Positions 17,970 through 26,947 of a stretch of 64,000 nt of DNA are shown piece after piece (position 1 is the first letter of the stretch; every line of letters begins with the position of its first letter). The notes beneath the pieces were generated by a model. That model was not told where the DNA came from and did no database searches. It saw only the letters and a program-made list of their open reading frames with translations. The stretch is from Nonomuraea typhae (lineage in GTDB: Bacteria; Actinomycetota; Actinomycetes; Streptosporangiales; Streptosporangiaceae). The stretch lies in assembly GCF_009760925.1 (NCBI RefSeq), contig NZ_VRLV01000024.1, positions 31,430-95,429 on the forward strand. The letters run 5' to 3'. The position numbers were made by a program, and so were the translations under genes.

Positions 17970-20192
17970 TCAGCGGCTGCGCGTGGGAATCTCGAACCAG
18001 ACCGCCTTGCCTTCCCGGGTGGGCCGCGAGCCCCAGCGGCGCGCGAGCTGGTCGACGAGGTAGAGGCCGCGCCCGCCCTCGTCGTTCTCCCCCGCGCTGC
18101 GGATGCGCGGCAGGCGCAGGTCCTGGTCGAAAACCTCGACCCAGACCGACTCGTCGCCCCTGCGCAGCCGGAGCGTGAACTCCTTGTCGCCCATGACCTC
18201 GTCCTCGAACGGCATGTCCCAGGACTCCTCGAACGGCAGCGGCGGCCCCTCGACGACGAGCTCCCGGCGCGGCACGCTGGCGCTGGCCGCGTGCAGCACG
18301 ACGTTGGTGACGACCTCGGACACCAGCAGGCAGGCCAGCTCGGCACGTTCCTCGGGTACGTTCCAGCCGGTGAACGCCTCGGCGGCCATGCGGCGCGCCT
18401 CACCGACCATGATCGGCTGCGCCGGGAAGGCGCGTTCCTCCACGTCGAGGTCGACGTCGCTGGAGCGCAGCACGAGGATCGCCATGTCGTCGTCGATCTC
18501 ACCGGGGACCGCGACCGTGGCGGCGTCGGCGATCTGCTCGACGTCGTCGTCGGTGACCTTGGCGAGCTTCTCGCAGAGGATGGCCAGCGTCTCCTCGTCG
18601 GTGGGAGCGCGGCCGTCGCGGGTGGGACGGCGGTCGACGAGGCCGTCGGTGTAGAGGACCAGCGCGGCGCCGGGCGGCAGCGTGCGCGTCTCTTCCTTGT
18701 AGACCAGGTCGGCGTGCAGGCCCTTGGCGCGCACCCCGAGCGGCTGGCCGACCTCCTCGATGTCCATTTCCACGCATTGGCCGTCCACGAGCAGCAGCGG
18801 CGGCGCGTGCCCGGCGTTGGCGAAGGACAGCTGGCGCGACCACGCGTCGTAGACGAGGTACTGGCAGGTGACGATCGGCGGGATGCTGACCACGTTGCCG
18901 TTGTCGTCCTGCTCCGGGTCGGCGATGATGCGCGTCCACTCGTCGAGCCTGGCCAGGATGTCGGCGGGCGACTTGTCGTCCTGGGCGAAGGCGCGCAGCG
19001 CGGCGCGCAGCTGGCCCATGATGGCGGCGGCCTTGGCGCCGCGGCCCTCGACGTCGCCGATGACGATGCCGACCCGGCCCGCCGACAGCGGGATCACGTC
19101 GTACCAGTCGCCGCCCACCTGGGTCTGGATGCCCTGGCCGTGGGAGGCCAGGGGCGCCGCCGGGTAGTAGCGCACCGCGATCTGCAGGCCGTCGAGCTGC
19201 GGCAGCGCGCGGGGCAGCAGGTGCTTCTGGAAGGACTCGGCGGTGTGCCGCTCCTCCTCGAACAGCAGCGCGTTGTCGATCGCGAGCGCGACCCGGGTGG
19301 CGATGGCGCCGACGAAGTCGCGGTCGAAGGCGTCGTAGTGGGGGCTGTGCCGGTCGGTGAGGTTGGACAGCCCGAGGTACATCAGGCCGAGCGTCTCCCC
19401 GCGCACGCACAGCGGGGCGACGATGGCCGAGGTCATGCCGACCTCGCCGCACAGCTTGGCGCTGCCCTCCGTGGGCGCCGGGAAGCTGCTGGTGGTGAAG
19501 TCCTCGACCAGGATCGTCTCCTGGCGGCGCAGCGCGGTGTCGGCGTAGTGGCCCGACGGGTAGCGGATCTCGGCGCCGACCGGCTTCCAGGTGCCGGGCG
19601 GCGGGGTCCAGCCCTGCACGTGCTGGGAGACGCGGCGCACCAGGCGCTCGCCCTCCATCAGCTCGATGAAGCAGTGGTCGGCGAACTGCGGGACCAGCAT
19701 CTCGGCCACGCGCTTGAGCGTCTCCTCGACGTACAGCGAGCCGGCCAGCCGTTCGCCGATGCGCTCCAGCAGGCCGAAGCGGTCCTTCTCCCGCTCGTTG
19801 CTGCGCAGGGCCTCGCGGGCGGTGATGACGATGCCGGTCACCGACCCCGAGGTGTGGCGCAGCGGCACCGCCTGGGCGCGGACGTAGACGATGGTGCCGT
19901 CGCCGCGCCGTACGTCGAAGGTGCCCTCCCACACGCCGCCCTTGAGCACGTGTTTGGCCAGCTCGATGGCGAGCGGATGGTCCTTCTCCATGATCCCGAG
20001 GGACAGGACGGACATCTCCTTGCCCGAGACCTTCTCGCTCGGGCGGCCGAACAGCCTCTCCGCGAAGGGGTTCCAGTAGAGCAGATTGCTAAATCTGTCC
20101 GTCACGACGACGGCCATCTCCGCGTGATCCAGCACGGACCCGGCGGCCAGGTGATCGGCCGTGTCCTGTGGCAGATCCCCCCATCGCTTCAT
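17970..20192 (-). CDS. PAS-GAF-SpoIIE-type phosphatase with C-terminal HATPase domain
   Basis: 740-residue partner-switching regulator. PAS (about 18-130, VVTDRFSNLLYWNPFAERLFGR), GAF (about 150-315, ending FVGAIATRVALAIDNALLFEEER), PP2C/SpoIIE phosphatase (about 325-565, VGGDWYDVIPL, VIGDVEGRG, LVLYTDGLV, DDDMAILVLR) and a RsbW-like HATPase (about 590-738, LLVSEVVTNVVLHA, GGRGLYLVDQLARRWG). Expected to dephosphorylate an anti-anti-sigma factor and bind or phosphorylate a partner, in response to a signal sensed by PAS or GAF. A STAS-domain protein at 31420 is a possible, unproven partner. ATG at 20192. Confidence 0.93.
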   Translation of the reverse strand: MKRWGDLPQDTADHLAAGSVLDHAEMAVVVTDRFSNLLYWNPFAERLFGRPSEKVSGKEMSVLSLGIMEKDHPLAIELAKHVLKGGVWEGTFDVRRGDGTIVYVRAQAVPLRHTSGSVTGIVITAREALRSNEREKDRFGLLERIGERLAGSLYVEETLKRVAEMLVPQFADHCFIELMEGERLVRRVSQHVQGWTPPPGTWKPVGAEIRYPSGHYADTALRRQETILVEDFTTSSFPAPTEGSAKLCGEVGMTSAIVAPLCVRGETLGLMYLGLSNLTDRHSPHYDAFDRDFVGAIATRVALAIDNALLFEEERHTAESFQKHLLPRALPQLDGLQIAVRYYPAAPLASHGQGIQTQVGGDWYDVIPLSAGRVGIVIGDVEGRGAKAAAIMGQLRAALRAFAQDDKSPADILARLDEWTRIIADPEQDDNGNVVSIPPIVTCQYLVYDAWSRQLSFANAGHAPPLLLVDGQCVEMDIEEVGQPLGVRAKGLHADLVYKEETRTLPPGAALVLYTDGLVDRRPTRDGRAPTDEETLAILCEKLAKVTDDDVEQIADAATVAVPGEIDDDMAILVLRSSDVDLDVEERAFPAQPIMVGEARRMAAEAFTGWNVPEERAELACLLVSEVVTNVVLHAASASVPRRELVVEGPPLPFEESWDMPFEDEVMGDKEFTLRLRRGDESVWVEVFDQDLRLPRIRSAGENDEGGRGLYLVDQLARRWGSRPTREGKAVWFEIPTRSR

Positions 20193-20315
20193 CCGGAGAC
20201 CACTCCTCGGGGAGGCTTATGCGAAAAGCGAACCACGGGCGCTCCTGCAACAGTCATGGCCAAGGGGAGTGGAGGGTTCTCCCTTGTGGGATTCAACCAA
20301 GCAGAAGCGCGTGCG

Positions 20316-21020
20316 TCAGCGCCTGGAGACGAAAACGTGCGCGGCAACGTCACGCGGAAGTTCCGCGGGAGTTCCGTTCGCGTCTCCGTCACCTGTCACC
20401 CGCACACCGTCGTCGCTCGCCGCGAGCGTGACCTCGCGTCCGGGTTGTATCCCAACTTGCTTGAGTTTAAGCATCACAGCGGGATCGCTTTGCACTTGTT
20501 CGCTAATTCGCCGCACGACAACGGGTATATCGCTGGGTCCGGCAAGATCCACCATGGCTTCCAGGGGCTTATCGCCACCTTCATCCGCTTCGTGCGCGCC
20601 CAGCTCGCCAAGCCCCGGGATGGGGTTGCCGTGCGGGCAGACGGTCGGGTTGTCCAGCAGGGTGACCAGCCGGCTCTCCACCGCCTCCGACATCACGTGC
20701 TCCCAGCGGCACGCCTCGATGTGCACCTCCTCCCACGGCAACCCGATCACCTGGGTCAGCAGGCATTCGGCCAGGCGGTGCTTGCGCATGACCCGGGTGG
20801 CCAGCGTGCGGCCCAGGTCGGTCATGGCCAGGTGACGATCGCCCTCCACCTTGACCAAGCCGTCACGTTCCATCCGGGCGACGGTCTGGCTCACCGTCGG
20901 GCCGCTCTGCTGGAGCCGCTCGGCTATGCGGGCACGAAGAGGGACGATCCCCTCTTCCTCGAGTTCGTAGATCGTACGGAGATACATCTCCGTGGTGTCG
21001 ATCAGGCCGTGTGCGGTCAA
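20316..21020 (-). CDS. DtxR/IdeR-family metal-dependent regulator
   Basis: About 234 residues: winged HTH (DTTEMYLRTIYELEEEG, SGPTVSQTVARMERDGLV), metal-binding dimerisation domain (HRLAECLLTQVIGLPWEEVHIEACRWEHVMS, with Cys and His at the primary-site positions), and C-terminal SH3-like/FeoA-like domain. Represses iron- or manganese-responsive genes when metal is bound. TTG at 21020 has GGAGGA just upstream; the earlier in-frame TTG at 21032 would put the ribosome site inside the gene. No obvious target gene adjoins it. Confidence 0.92.
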   Translation of the reverse strand: MTAHGLIDTTEMYLRTIYELEEEGIVPLRARIAERLQQSGPTVSQTVARMERDGLVKVEGDRHLAMTDLGRTLATRVMRKHRLAECLLTQVIGLPWEEVHIEACRWEHVMSEAVESRLVTLLDNPTVCPHGNPIPGLGELGAHEADEGGDKPLEAMVDLAGPSDIPVVVRRISEQVQSDPAVMLKLKQVGIQPGREVTLAASDDGVRVTGDGDANGTPAELPRDVAAHVFVSRR

Positions 21021-21211
21021 GGCTCCTCCCAACTTCGATGCTACGCCGGTCCTCGTGGGGACTGAGCCCGTCCGCAGCGGGCACAGGGGTCAACTGAAAC
21101 CCTATGGGGAGAAAGGCCGGCGGTGGCAAAGGACGCCAACAATCGAACGCACGAGTTACTTCCCGCCCCCGCTGCGGTAGTTCCTGAAGCTCGGTACGGC
21201 CAGCCCCACGA

Positions 21212-22411
21212 TCAGCACCGCCACGGCGCAGGCGAGCCTCCCCCGACCCAGGCCCCGGTGAGCCCGAAGACGGTCGCGGTGGCCCCGGCGCGCAGGTCGC
21301 CGAGGCGGGGGCCGCCGGCCACGACGACCATGAAGACGCCCTGCATGCGCCCGCGCATCTCATCCGGCGCGTGGAGCTGCAGGATCGACTGCCGCCACAC
21401 CGAGGAGATGACGTCGGCCGCGCCCCCGACGGCCAGGAACGCGACCACCAGCCACAGTGAGTGGACCAGCCCCGCGGCGACCACGGACATCCCCCAGACG
21501 GCGATGACCAGGGTGAGCGCGAGCCCCTGCCGGGTGACCCGGGTGACCCGGCCGGAGAACAGCGCGCCGGTGACCGAGCCGATGGCCATGGCGGAGTTGA
21601 GCCAGCCGAGGACGACCTCGTCGCCGCCGAAGCGGGTGGCGGCCAGCTCGGGGAAGAGCGCCCTGGGCAGGGCGAAGACCATGGCGATGATGTCCACGAC
21701 GAACGACATCAGCAGCACGGGCGTGACGAGGATGTAGCGCAGCCCCTCGAGGACCACCTTGGCCCCGGGCTTGGCGACGCCGCCGGTGGGCGGCAGCGCG
21801 GGCAGCCGCAGCGCGGCGTAGAGACCGGCGCTGAACAGCACGGCGTCGATGGCGTAGGCGGCGGCGAAGCCCGCGGAGGCCAGCATGACGCCGCCGAGCA
21901 TGGGCCCGGCCACCGCGCCGACGCTGTAGACCAGCGACTGCAGCGCGTTGGCCGCCGGGACCCGCTCGGCGGGCAGGATCCTCGGGATGATCGCGCCCCT
22001 GGTCGGCGAGGTGATGGCGAAACCGGTGGCGTTGACGGCCATCAGGCCGAGCAGCAGATGGACGCTGCGCAGATCGAGCAGGGCCTGCAGGAGGATCAGC
22101 AGCGTGCTGGTCCAGGCGATGAGCGAGCCGATGATGAGCAGCTTGCGGCGGTCCATGACGTCGGCCACCGCGCCGCCCCACAGGCCGAAGACGACCAGCG
22201 GGACGAGGTTGGCCAGGCTGAGGAAGCCCACCCACAACGAGGACTGGGTGAGCACCCAGACCTGCTGGCTGGCGGCCACGACGGTGACGGCCATGCCGAC
22301 GTGCGAGACCGCCTGGCCGAACCAGAGGCGCCGGTACGCGGGTGTCTCCAGTGGCCGGGTGTCTACCAGATAACGCTTGACCCAATCCCCGATTGCCACA
22401 AAGAGGCACAC
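21212..22411 (-). CDS. MFS transporter, 3' end frameshifted
   Basis: 399-residue frame of a DHA3/enterobactin-exporter-like MFS protein: PLETPAYRRLWFGQAVSHVG, GGAVADVMDRRKLLI (motif A), GAVAGPMLGGVMLASAGF, HAPDEMRGRMQGVFMVVVAG. After TGAWVGGG the frame ends in an odd SPAPWRC. Shifting one base near 21239 gives LACAVAVLIVGLAVPSFRNY and a stop at 21156, restoring the last membrane helix and a 418-residue protein. The change looks like one C missing from GGCCTCGCC. The GTG start at 22411 overlaps the pdxH TAG stop by one base, so translation is coupled. Sequencing error or real truncation. Confidence 0.85.
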   Translation of the reverse strand: MCLFVAIGDWVKRYLVDTRPLETPAYRRLWFGQAVSHVGMAVTVVAASQQVWVLTQSSLWVGFLSLANLVPLVVFGLWGGAVADVMDRRKLLIIGSLIAWTSTLLILLQALLDLRSVHLLLGLMAVNATGFAITSPTRGAIIPRILPAERVPAANALQSLVYSVGAVAGPMLGGVMLASAGFAAAYAIDAVLFSAGLYAALRLPALPPTGGVAKPGAKVVLEGLRYILVTPVLLMSFVVDIIAMVFALPRALFPELAATRFGGDEVVLGWLNSAMAIGSVTGALFSGRVTRVTRQGLALTLVIAVWGMSVVAAGLVHSLWLVVAFLAVGGAADVISSVWRQSILQLHAPDEMRGRMQGVFMVVVAGGPRLGDLRAGATATVFGLTGAWVGGGSPAPWRC

Positions 22412-23052
22412 TAAGGGGCAAGTCTCTCCAACACCCAGCCGGGGTGCCCACGCCGGTAACGCAGCCGGTCATGCATGCGGTCCACCTGGCCCTGCCAGAA
22501 CTCGATCTCCGTCGGCACCACGAGGTACCCACCCCAGAAGTCCGGCACCGGCGGCCGCTCCGGCCACCGCTCGGCCAGTTCCTCATACCGGCTGTCGAGA
22601 TCCTCCCGGGAGCGCACCACCGCCGACTGCCGCGACGCCCAGGCGCCGATGCGCGAGCCGTAGGGCCGGGAGTTGAAGTACTCGGCGGTGCGCTCGTGCG
22701 GCAGCCGTACCACGGTGCCCTCGACGCGCACCTGGCGGCGGATCGGATGCCAGGGGAACAGCAGCGAGGCCCGCGGGTTCTCGGCGAGGTCACGGCCCTT
22801 GCGGGACTCGTAGTTGCTGTAGAAGACGAAGCCGTGCTCGTCATAGCCCTTGAGCAGGACCGTCCTGGCGCTCGGCCGCCCGCCCGCCGAGGCGGTGGCG
22901 ACGACCATGGCGTTGGGCTCGGGCAGGCCGGCGTCGAGCGCCTCCTGGAACCACACGGCGAACTGGGCGATCGGGTCGGCGGCGACGTTGGCTTCGAGCA
23001 GCGGCTCGCCCTCGTAGGAGCGGCGCAGCCCTGAGAGAGAGGTGGCGTCCAC
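22411..23052 (-). CDS. pdxH: pyridoxamine 5'-phosphate oxidase
   Basis: Final step of vitamin B6 salvage: FMN-dependent oxidation of PNP/PMP to PLP. 213 residues, normal length. Typical order: LRRSYEGEPLLE, DPIAQFAVWFQEALDAGLPEPNAMVVATA, SARTVLLKGYDEHGFVFYSNYESRKG (FMN binding), RQVRVEGTVVRLP, GAWASRQSAVV, and C-terminal EFWQGQVDRMHDRLRYRR with WVLERLAP (PLP site). I use GTG at 23052; a GTG at 23088 is also in frame and the frame stays open much further upstream inside the opposite-strand citrate synthase gene. Coupled to the MFS gene. Confidence 0.95.
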   Translation of the reverse strand: MDATSLSGLRRSYEGEPLLEANVAADPIAQFAVWFQEALDAGLPEPNAMVVATASAGGRPSARTVLLKGYDEHGFVFYSNYESRKGRDLAENPRASLLFPWHPIRRQVRVEGTVVRLPHERTAEYFNSRPYGSRIGAWASRQSAVVRSREDLDSRYEELAERWPERPPVPDFWGGYLVVPTEIEFWQGQVDRMHDRLRYRRGHPGWVLERLAP

Positions 23053-23226
23053 GAGACGGTATTCTTGCGCGCTTGGTGGCGATCCCACACAACCGCCCCC
23101 ACCAGCGGTGATTGCGTTTCGGCGTGCCCGAAGACGAAGCACTCGATGGTAGGGGGTTAAATTGACCCGCCGGTATCTCGACATCAAGGCATTGCCCAAC
23201 ACGGCAAGAAAGGGAGGCGGCCGAGA

Positions 23227-24333
23227 ATGTCCGACTTCAAACCCGGCCTCGAAGGCGTCGTAGCTTTCGAGACCGAGATCGCGGAACCGGACAAAGAGGG
23301 AGGCGCCCTTCGATACCGGGGCGTCGACATCGAGGAGCTGGTCGGCCGTGTCCCCTTCGGGCACGTCTGGGGCCTGCTGGTCGACAACAAGTTCCAGCCG
23401 GGTCTCCCCCCGGCGGAGCCGTACCCGATCCCCGTTCACTCCGGTGACATCCGCGTAGACGTGCAGAGCGCGCTGGCCATGCTGGCCCCCGCCTACGGCT
23501 TCAAGCCTCTGCTCGACATCGATGACGACCAGGCGCGCGACGACCTCGCCCGCGCCTCGGTCATGGCACTCTCCTTCGTGGCGCAGTCGGCGCGCGGCCT
23601 CGGCCTGCCGATGGTGCCGCAGAGCCGGGTCGACGAGGCCAAGACCATCGTCGAGCGGTTCATGGTCCGCTGGCGCGGTGAGCCCGATCCCAAGCACGTC
23701 AAGGCCATCGACGCGTACTGGACCTCCGCCGCCGAGCACGGCATGAACGCCTCCACGTTCACCGCCCGCGTCATCGCCTCCACCGGCGCCGACGTGGCCG
23801 CCTCGCTCTCCGGCGCCGTGGGCGCCATGTCCGGCCCGCTGCACGGCGGCGCCCCGGCGCGCGTGCTGCACATGATCGAGGGCGTCGAGCAGCTCGGCGA
23901 CGCCAAGAAGTACGTCCAGAGCGAACTGGACAAGGGCAACCGCCTCATGGGCTTCGGCCACCGGGTCTACCGGGCCGAGGACCCGCGGGCACGGGTGCTC
24001 CGCCGTACCGCCAAGGAGCTCGACGCGCCGCGTTACGAGGTCGCGCAGGCGCTGGAGACGGCGGCCCTGGAGGAACTGCACGCCCGCAAGCCCGACCGGG
24101 TGCTGGCCACCAACGTGGAGTACTGGGCCGCGGTCGTGCTCGACTTCGCCGAGGTTCCCGCCCACATGTTCACCTCGATGTTCACCTGCGCCCGCACGGC
24201 CGGTTGGGCCGCGCACATCCTGGAGCAGAAGCGCACGGGCAGGCTCGTCCGCCCCAGCGCGAACTACACCGGCCCGGCCACCCGCCCCCTGAGCGACGTG
24301 CCCGGCGCCGGCGAGGTCGTCGGCCTCATCTGA
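23227..24333 (+). CDS. gltA: citrate synthase (CitA/type 2 class)
   Basis: Condenses oxaloacetate and acetyl-CoA. 368 residues; ATG at 23227 with GGGAGG about 10 bases upstream. Motifs: LRYRGVDIEELVGRVPFGHVWGLL, SGPLHGGAPARVLHMIEG (first catalytic His), MGFGHRVYRAEDPRARVL (second His), TNVEYWAAVVLDFAEVP and FTSMFTCARTAGWAAHILEQ. The short form fits the second citrate synthase of actinomycetes or a 2-methylcitrate synthase; no prp genes adjoin, so citrate synthase is preferred. Divergent from pdxH. Confidence 0.93.
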   Translation: MSDFKPGLEGVVAFETEIAEPDKEGGALRYRGVDIEELVGRVPFGHVWGLLVDNKFQPGLPPAEPYPIPVHSGDIRVDVQSALAMLAPAYGFKPLLDIDDDQARDDLARASVMALSFVAQSARGLGLPMVPQSRVDEAKTIVERFMVRWRGEPDPKHVKAIDAYWTSAAEHGMNASTFTARVIASTGADVAASLSGAVGAMSGPLHGGAPARVLHMIEGVEQLGDAKKYVQSELDKGNRLMGFGHRVYRAEDPRARVLRRTAKELDAPRYEVAQALETAALEELHARKPDRVLATNVEYWAAVVLDFAEVPAHMFTSMFTCARTAGWAAHILEQKRTGRLVRPSANYTGPATRPLSDVPGAGEVVGLI

Positions 24334-24355
24334 CTGTGCTCGCCGCCCAGGCGCG

Positions 24356-26803
24356 TCATTGCTTGGGCGGCGGTCCGCAGTTCCCCGTCACCGTGTTCGG
24401 GTGACAGACGTGATGGACCTCGATCGGCTGGCCCTCCACGACCGACATGAGCCACACGTCGCGGTCCTGGGCGTCGTGCTCGGTCGCGTGGCTGGAGAAG
24501 CGCACCAGGCCCGTCGCGCCGTCGAAGGACAGCCCCCTCAGGTTGTAGTGGACCGCGGTGCGGAACTCGCCGACGTGCGCCTGGGCGGCGTCCACCGCCT
24601 GCGCCACGGCGTAGGCGGCGTCGTAGCCGAACGAGGCGTGGGCGGTGGAGTAGGTGAGGTTCTGTCCCCAGCGTTCCAGGTCGCTCCTGGCCTGGTTGTC
24701 GCCGAGCCCCCTCCTGACGTCGCTCAACGCCATGAAGGACATGGTCACCGTGTGCCGCGACGGGTCCGGCTGCACCTCGTTGACGATCTCCCCGGTGATG
24801 TCGTCCGAGGCCAGCAACTGGATCCCCGCCTTCTGGCAGGAGCCGCCCCAGGCGCGCTTGAGCGCGTTCAGGAACTCCGAGCGGCCGGTGTAGTAGACCA
24901 CCTTCGCCTTCGTCTCGGGCGAGCACGCCTGCGCCATCGCCGGGCCCAGGTCGCCGTCGTTGGTGAAGACGTGGTCGGAGCTGTCCGGGTAGCGTTCCCT
25001 GAAGAGGATCTTCAGCTCCTCGCTGTAGAGGTCGTTCCGCTCCTTCTGCCAGACCACCGCGACCCTCGGCGCCTTGCCGACCTCGGTGTTCAGCCCCAGG
25101 GTCCGCAGCCAGTGGACGGTCGCCACGACCTGGCGCACGTTGGTCATCGCCAGCCGGAACAGGTAGGCCGAGCGCTCCTTGCCGAGTCCGGCGATCGTCT
25201 CCCCGCTGGTGACCGTGCTGACCATCGGCAGGTTGGCCCTGGTCAGCCGCTGGACGGCCAGCCGTACCTCCTCCCGGCTCCACGCCAGGCCCACCACGGC
25301 GGCGATCGTGCGGTCGGACTCGGCCCGCGCGGCGATGCCCTCGGCGGCCAGCTCGGCGCTGAGGAAGTCCTGCCCGGCGTTGGCGAAGGCCACCCGCAGC
25401 TTCCTGTCCTTGCGCTCGTTGTAGCTGTCCTGAAGGGCGCCGATGCCCGCCAGCTCCCCGGCCACCGCCGTCATCTGGCCGTCCTTGCGCCGGGCGTCCG
25501 GCTGGGTCGTCAGGGGTCCCAGGTAGACGACCGTGAACACCTCGGCGCCGAAGGGGATCGCGGCGTTCTGCCGCTCGATGCGGTCCAGGACCGCCTTCAC
25601 CCGCGGGTGGGCGCCCATCCGGTCCAGCGGGCCGAAGCCCACGCACTGCTCGGCCACCCGGGTCAGCTCGGGGCCGCAGCCCGCCGTGGCCAGGACCGCG
25701 CCGGTCAGCGGCAGCACCAGGAGCGCCACCACGACCAGCCAGTACAGCAGCGGGCGCACCGGCAGCAGCCGCGGCGGCCGGTCCTTCGGCGCGTTCGGGT
25801 CGGGCCGCGTCGCGTCGGCCACGATGAACGCGCTCGGCTTCACCTGCCGGGCCGCGAGCCGCCATGCGTGCAGGAGATCGACCAGCTCCGCCTCGTCACC
25901 GGCGACGAGCGCGTGGTGGTGCCCGGTCGGCGGCACCCGCGTGGAGGCCACCACCAGCAGCGGCCCCCGCTGGCCGGTGCGCGACTTGACGCTGTTGAGC
26001 AGCTCCAGGAAGCGGCGCCCCGGCGTGCCCGGCTCGGCGCGGCGCAGCTGTAACAACGGGTAGGTGTTGCGCCCCCAGCCCGGCCACGGGATCACCCGGC
26101 GCTGGTATGCCTGGCGCAGATCCTCCAGGAACGCGGTGACCAGCAGCCTTTCGACCAGGTCCGCGGGCGACTCGGCGATCCGGACGGCGTACTCGATGAC
26201 CGACTCTTCCCGCTTCCTGCGCAGATACGGCGCCCTCCTGAACCAGCGGTAGAAGATCGGGCCGCGGATGAGGAGCAGAGCGTGCACCAGACCGCCTATC
26301 AGGGCGACGGCCGCACCCGCTCCCCAGAGAAGCAGGCTGAGGCCGTCCACGAGCTGCTGGAGGCCGTATGCGGCCAATCCCGAGACCGGGATCCAGGTCG
26401 TCAGCGCCCGGCCCACGTAGTCGGCCATGGAGCGGCGCACCCGGTTGCTGCGCGAGCGCTCCTTGCGCCACCGGGCCAGCGCCTCGCGGAACTCCTGCCG
26501 CTTGGCCACCGGATTCGGCGGCGCCTGCCTGAGCCGCTGCTCCCAGGCCCACAGCACGAACTGGGTCAGGGGGAAGCGCGGCGGCGGCAGCAGCGTGCCG
26601 CGCACCCACGTCGAGAACATGCCCTGGACGCCCGCCAGCCGGTCGACGATCGCGGGGACGTCGGCGAGCGCGTCGCCGTCCACCTCGGCATGCGGCACCC
26701 TGCGGTGGAAGTGCACCACCGTCTCCACGGCCGCGTCCGCGGCGCCCGTGAACACCAGGATCGGCAGATCCCGTTCCCGCGACAGCGGAGAGGGGCGGCG
26801 CAC
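24356..26803 (-). CDS. fused degenerate-NTPase / membrane / PBP-like receptor protein
   Basis: 815 residues combining in one chain what 15337-17124 and 13923-15350 encode separately. Residues 1-140 align by eye with the start of that ATPase, but the P-loop is lost (VFTGAADAAVETVV where GPPGTGKS is expected). Membrane segments near 150-185 (LQQLVDGLSLLLWGAGAAVA, LIGGLVHALLLI) and 350-375 (LLYWLVVVALLVLPLTGAVL) flank a cytoplasmic part with a sensor-like LLVVASTRVPP. Residues about 380-815 are an extracellular type-1 binding domain (AVFTVVYLG-type strands, VGLAWSREEVRLAV, MVSTVTSGETIAG, RVAVVWQKERNDLYSEEL, HASFGYDAAYAVAQAV). GTG at 26803 is the only usable start. Convergent with citrate synthase. 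Confidence 0.8.
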   Translation of the reverse strand: MRRPSPLSRERDLPILVFTGAADAAVETVVHFHRRVPHAEVDGDALADVPAIVDRLAGVQGMFSTWVRGTLLPPPRFPLTQFVLWAWEQRLRQAPPNPVAKRQEFREALARWRKERSRSNRVRRSMADYVGRALTTWIPVSGLAAYGLQQLVDGLSLLLWGAGAAVALIGGLVHALLLIRGPIFYRWFRRAPYLRRKREESVIEYAVRIAESPADLVERLLVTAFLEDLRQAYQRRVIPWPGWGRNTYPLLQLRRAEPGTPGRRFLELLNSVKSRTGQRGPLLVVASTRVPPTGHHHALVAGDEAELVDLLHAWRLAARQVKPSAFIVADATRPDPNAPKDRPPRLLPVRPLLYWLVVVALLVLPLTGAVLATAGCGPELTRVAEQCVGFGPLDRMGAHPRVKAVLDRIERQNAAIPFGAEVFTVVYLGPLTTQPDARRKDGQMTAVAGELAGIGALQDSYNERKDRKLRVAFANAGQDFLSAELAAEGIAARAESDRTIAAVVGLAWSREEVRLAVQRLTRANLPMVSTVTSGETIAGLGKERSAYLFRLAMTNVRQVVATVHWLRTLGLNTEVGKAPRVAVVWQKERNDLYSEELKILFRERYPDSSDHVFTNDGDLGPAMAQACSPETKAKVVYYTGRSEFLNALKRAWGGSCQKAGIQLLASDDITGEIVNEVQPDPSRHTVTMSFMALSDVRRGLGDNQARSDLERWGQNLTYSTAHASFGYDAAYAVAQAVDAAQAHVGEFRTAVHYNLRGLSFDGATGLVRFSSHATEHDAQDRDVWLMSVVEGQPIEVHHVCHPNTVTGNCGPPPKQ

Positions 26804-26947
26804 GGCTTCGTCGATGACCTCATACGCACGCGTCAGTGTGGCCTCCGAGATCCGGTCCCAGCGAGCGTACGACGATCTCCCCCACCGCGCATCTCACAAT
26901 TCGGACCCGGTCCGAGTCACCGCAGGCGGCTCAGTACGCTTGGGCAG

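Noticed and set aside
18291..21065. 924-codon plus-strand frame
   Set aside because: Antisense of the SpoIIE phosphatase and DtxR genes, whose domains are complete on the minus strand.
20992..21180. 62-codon plus-strand frame between DtxR and MFS genes
   Set aside because: It overlaps the DtxR start and the restored MFS 3' end, and has no motif or ribosome site.
22411..24216. 601-codon frame as an extended pdxH
   Set aside because: Only the last 213 codons match PNP oxidase; the rest is antisense to citrate synthase.
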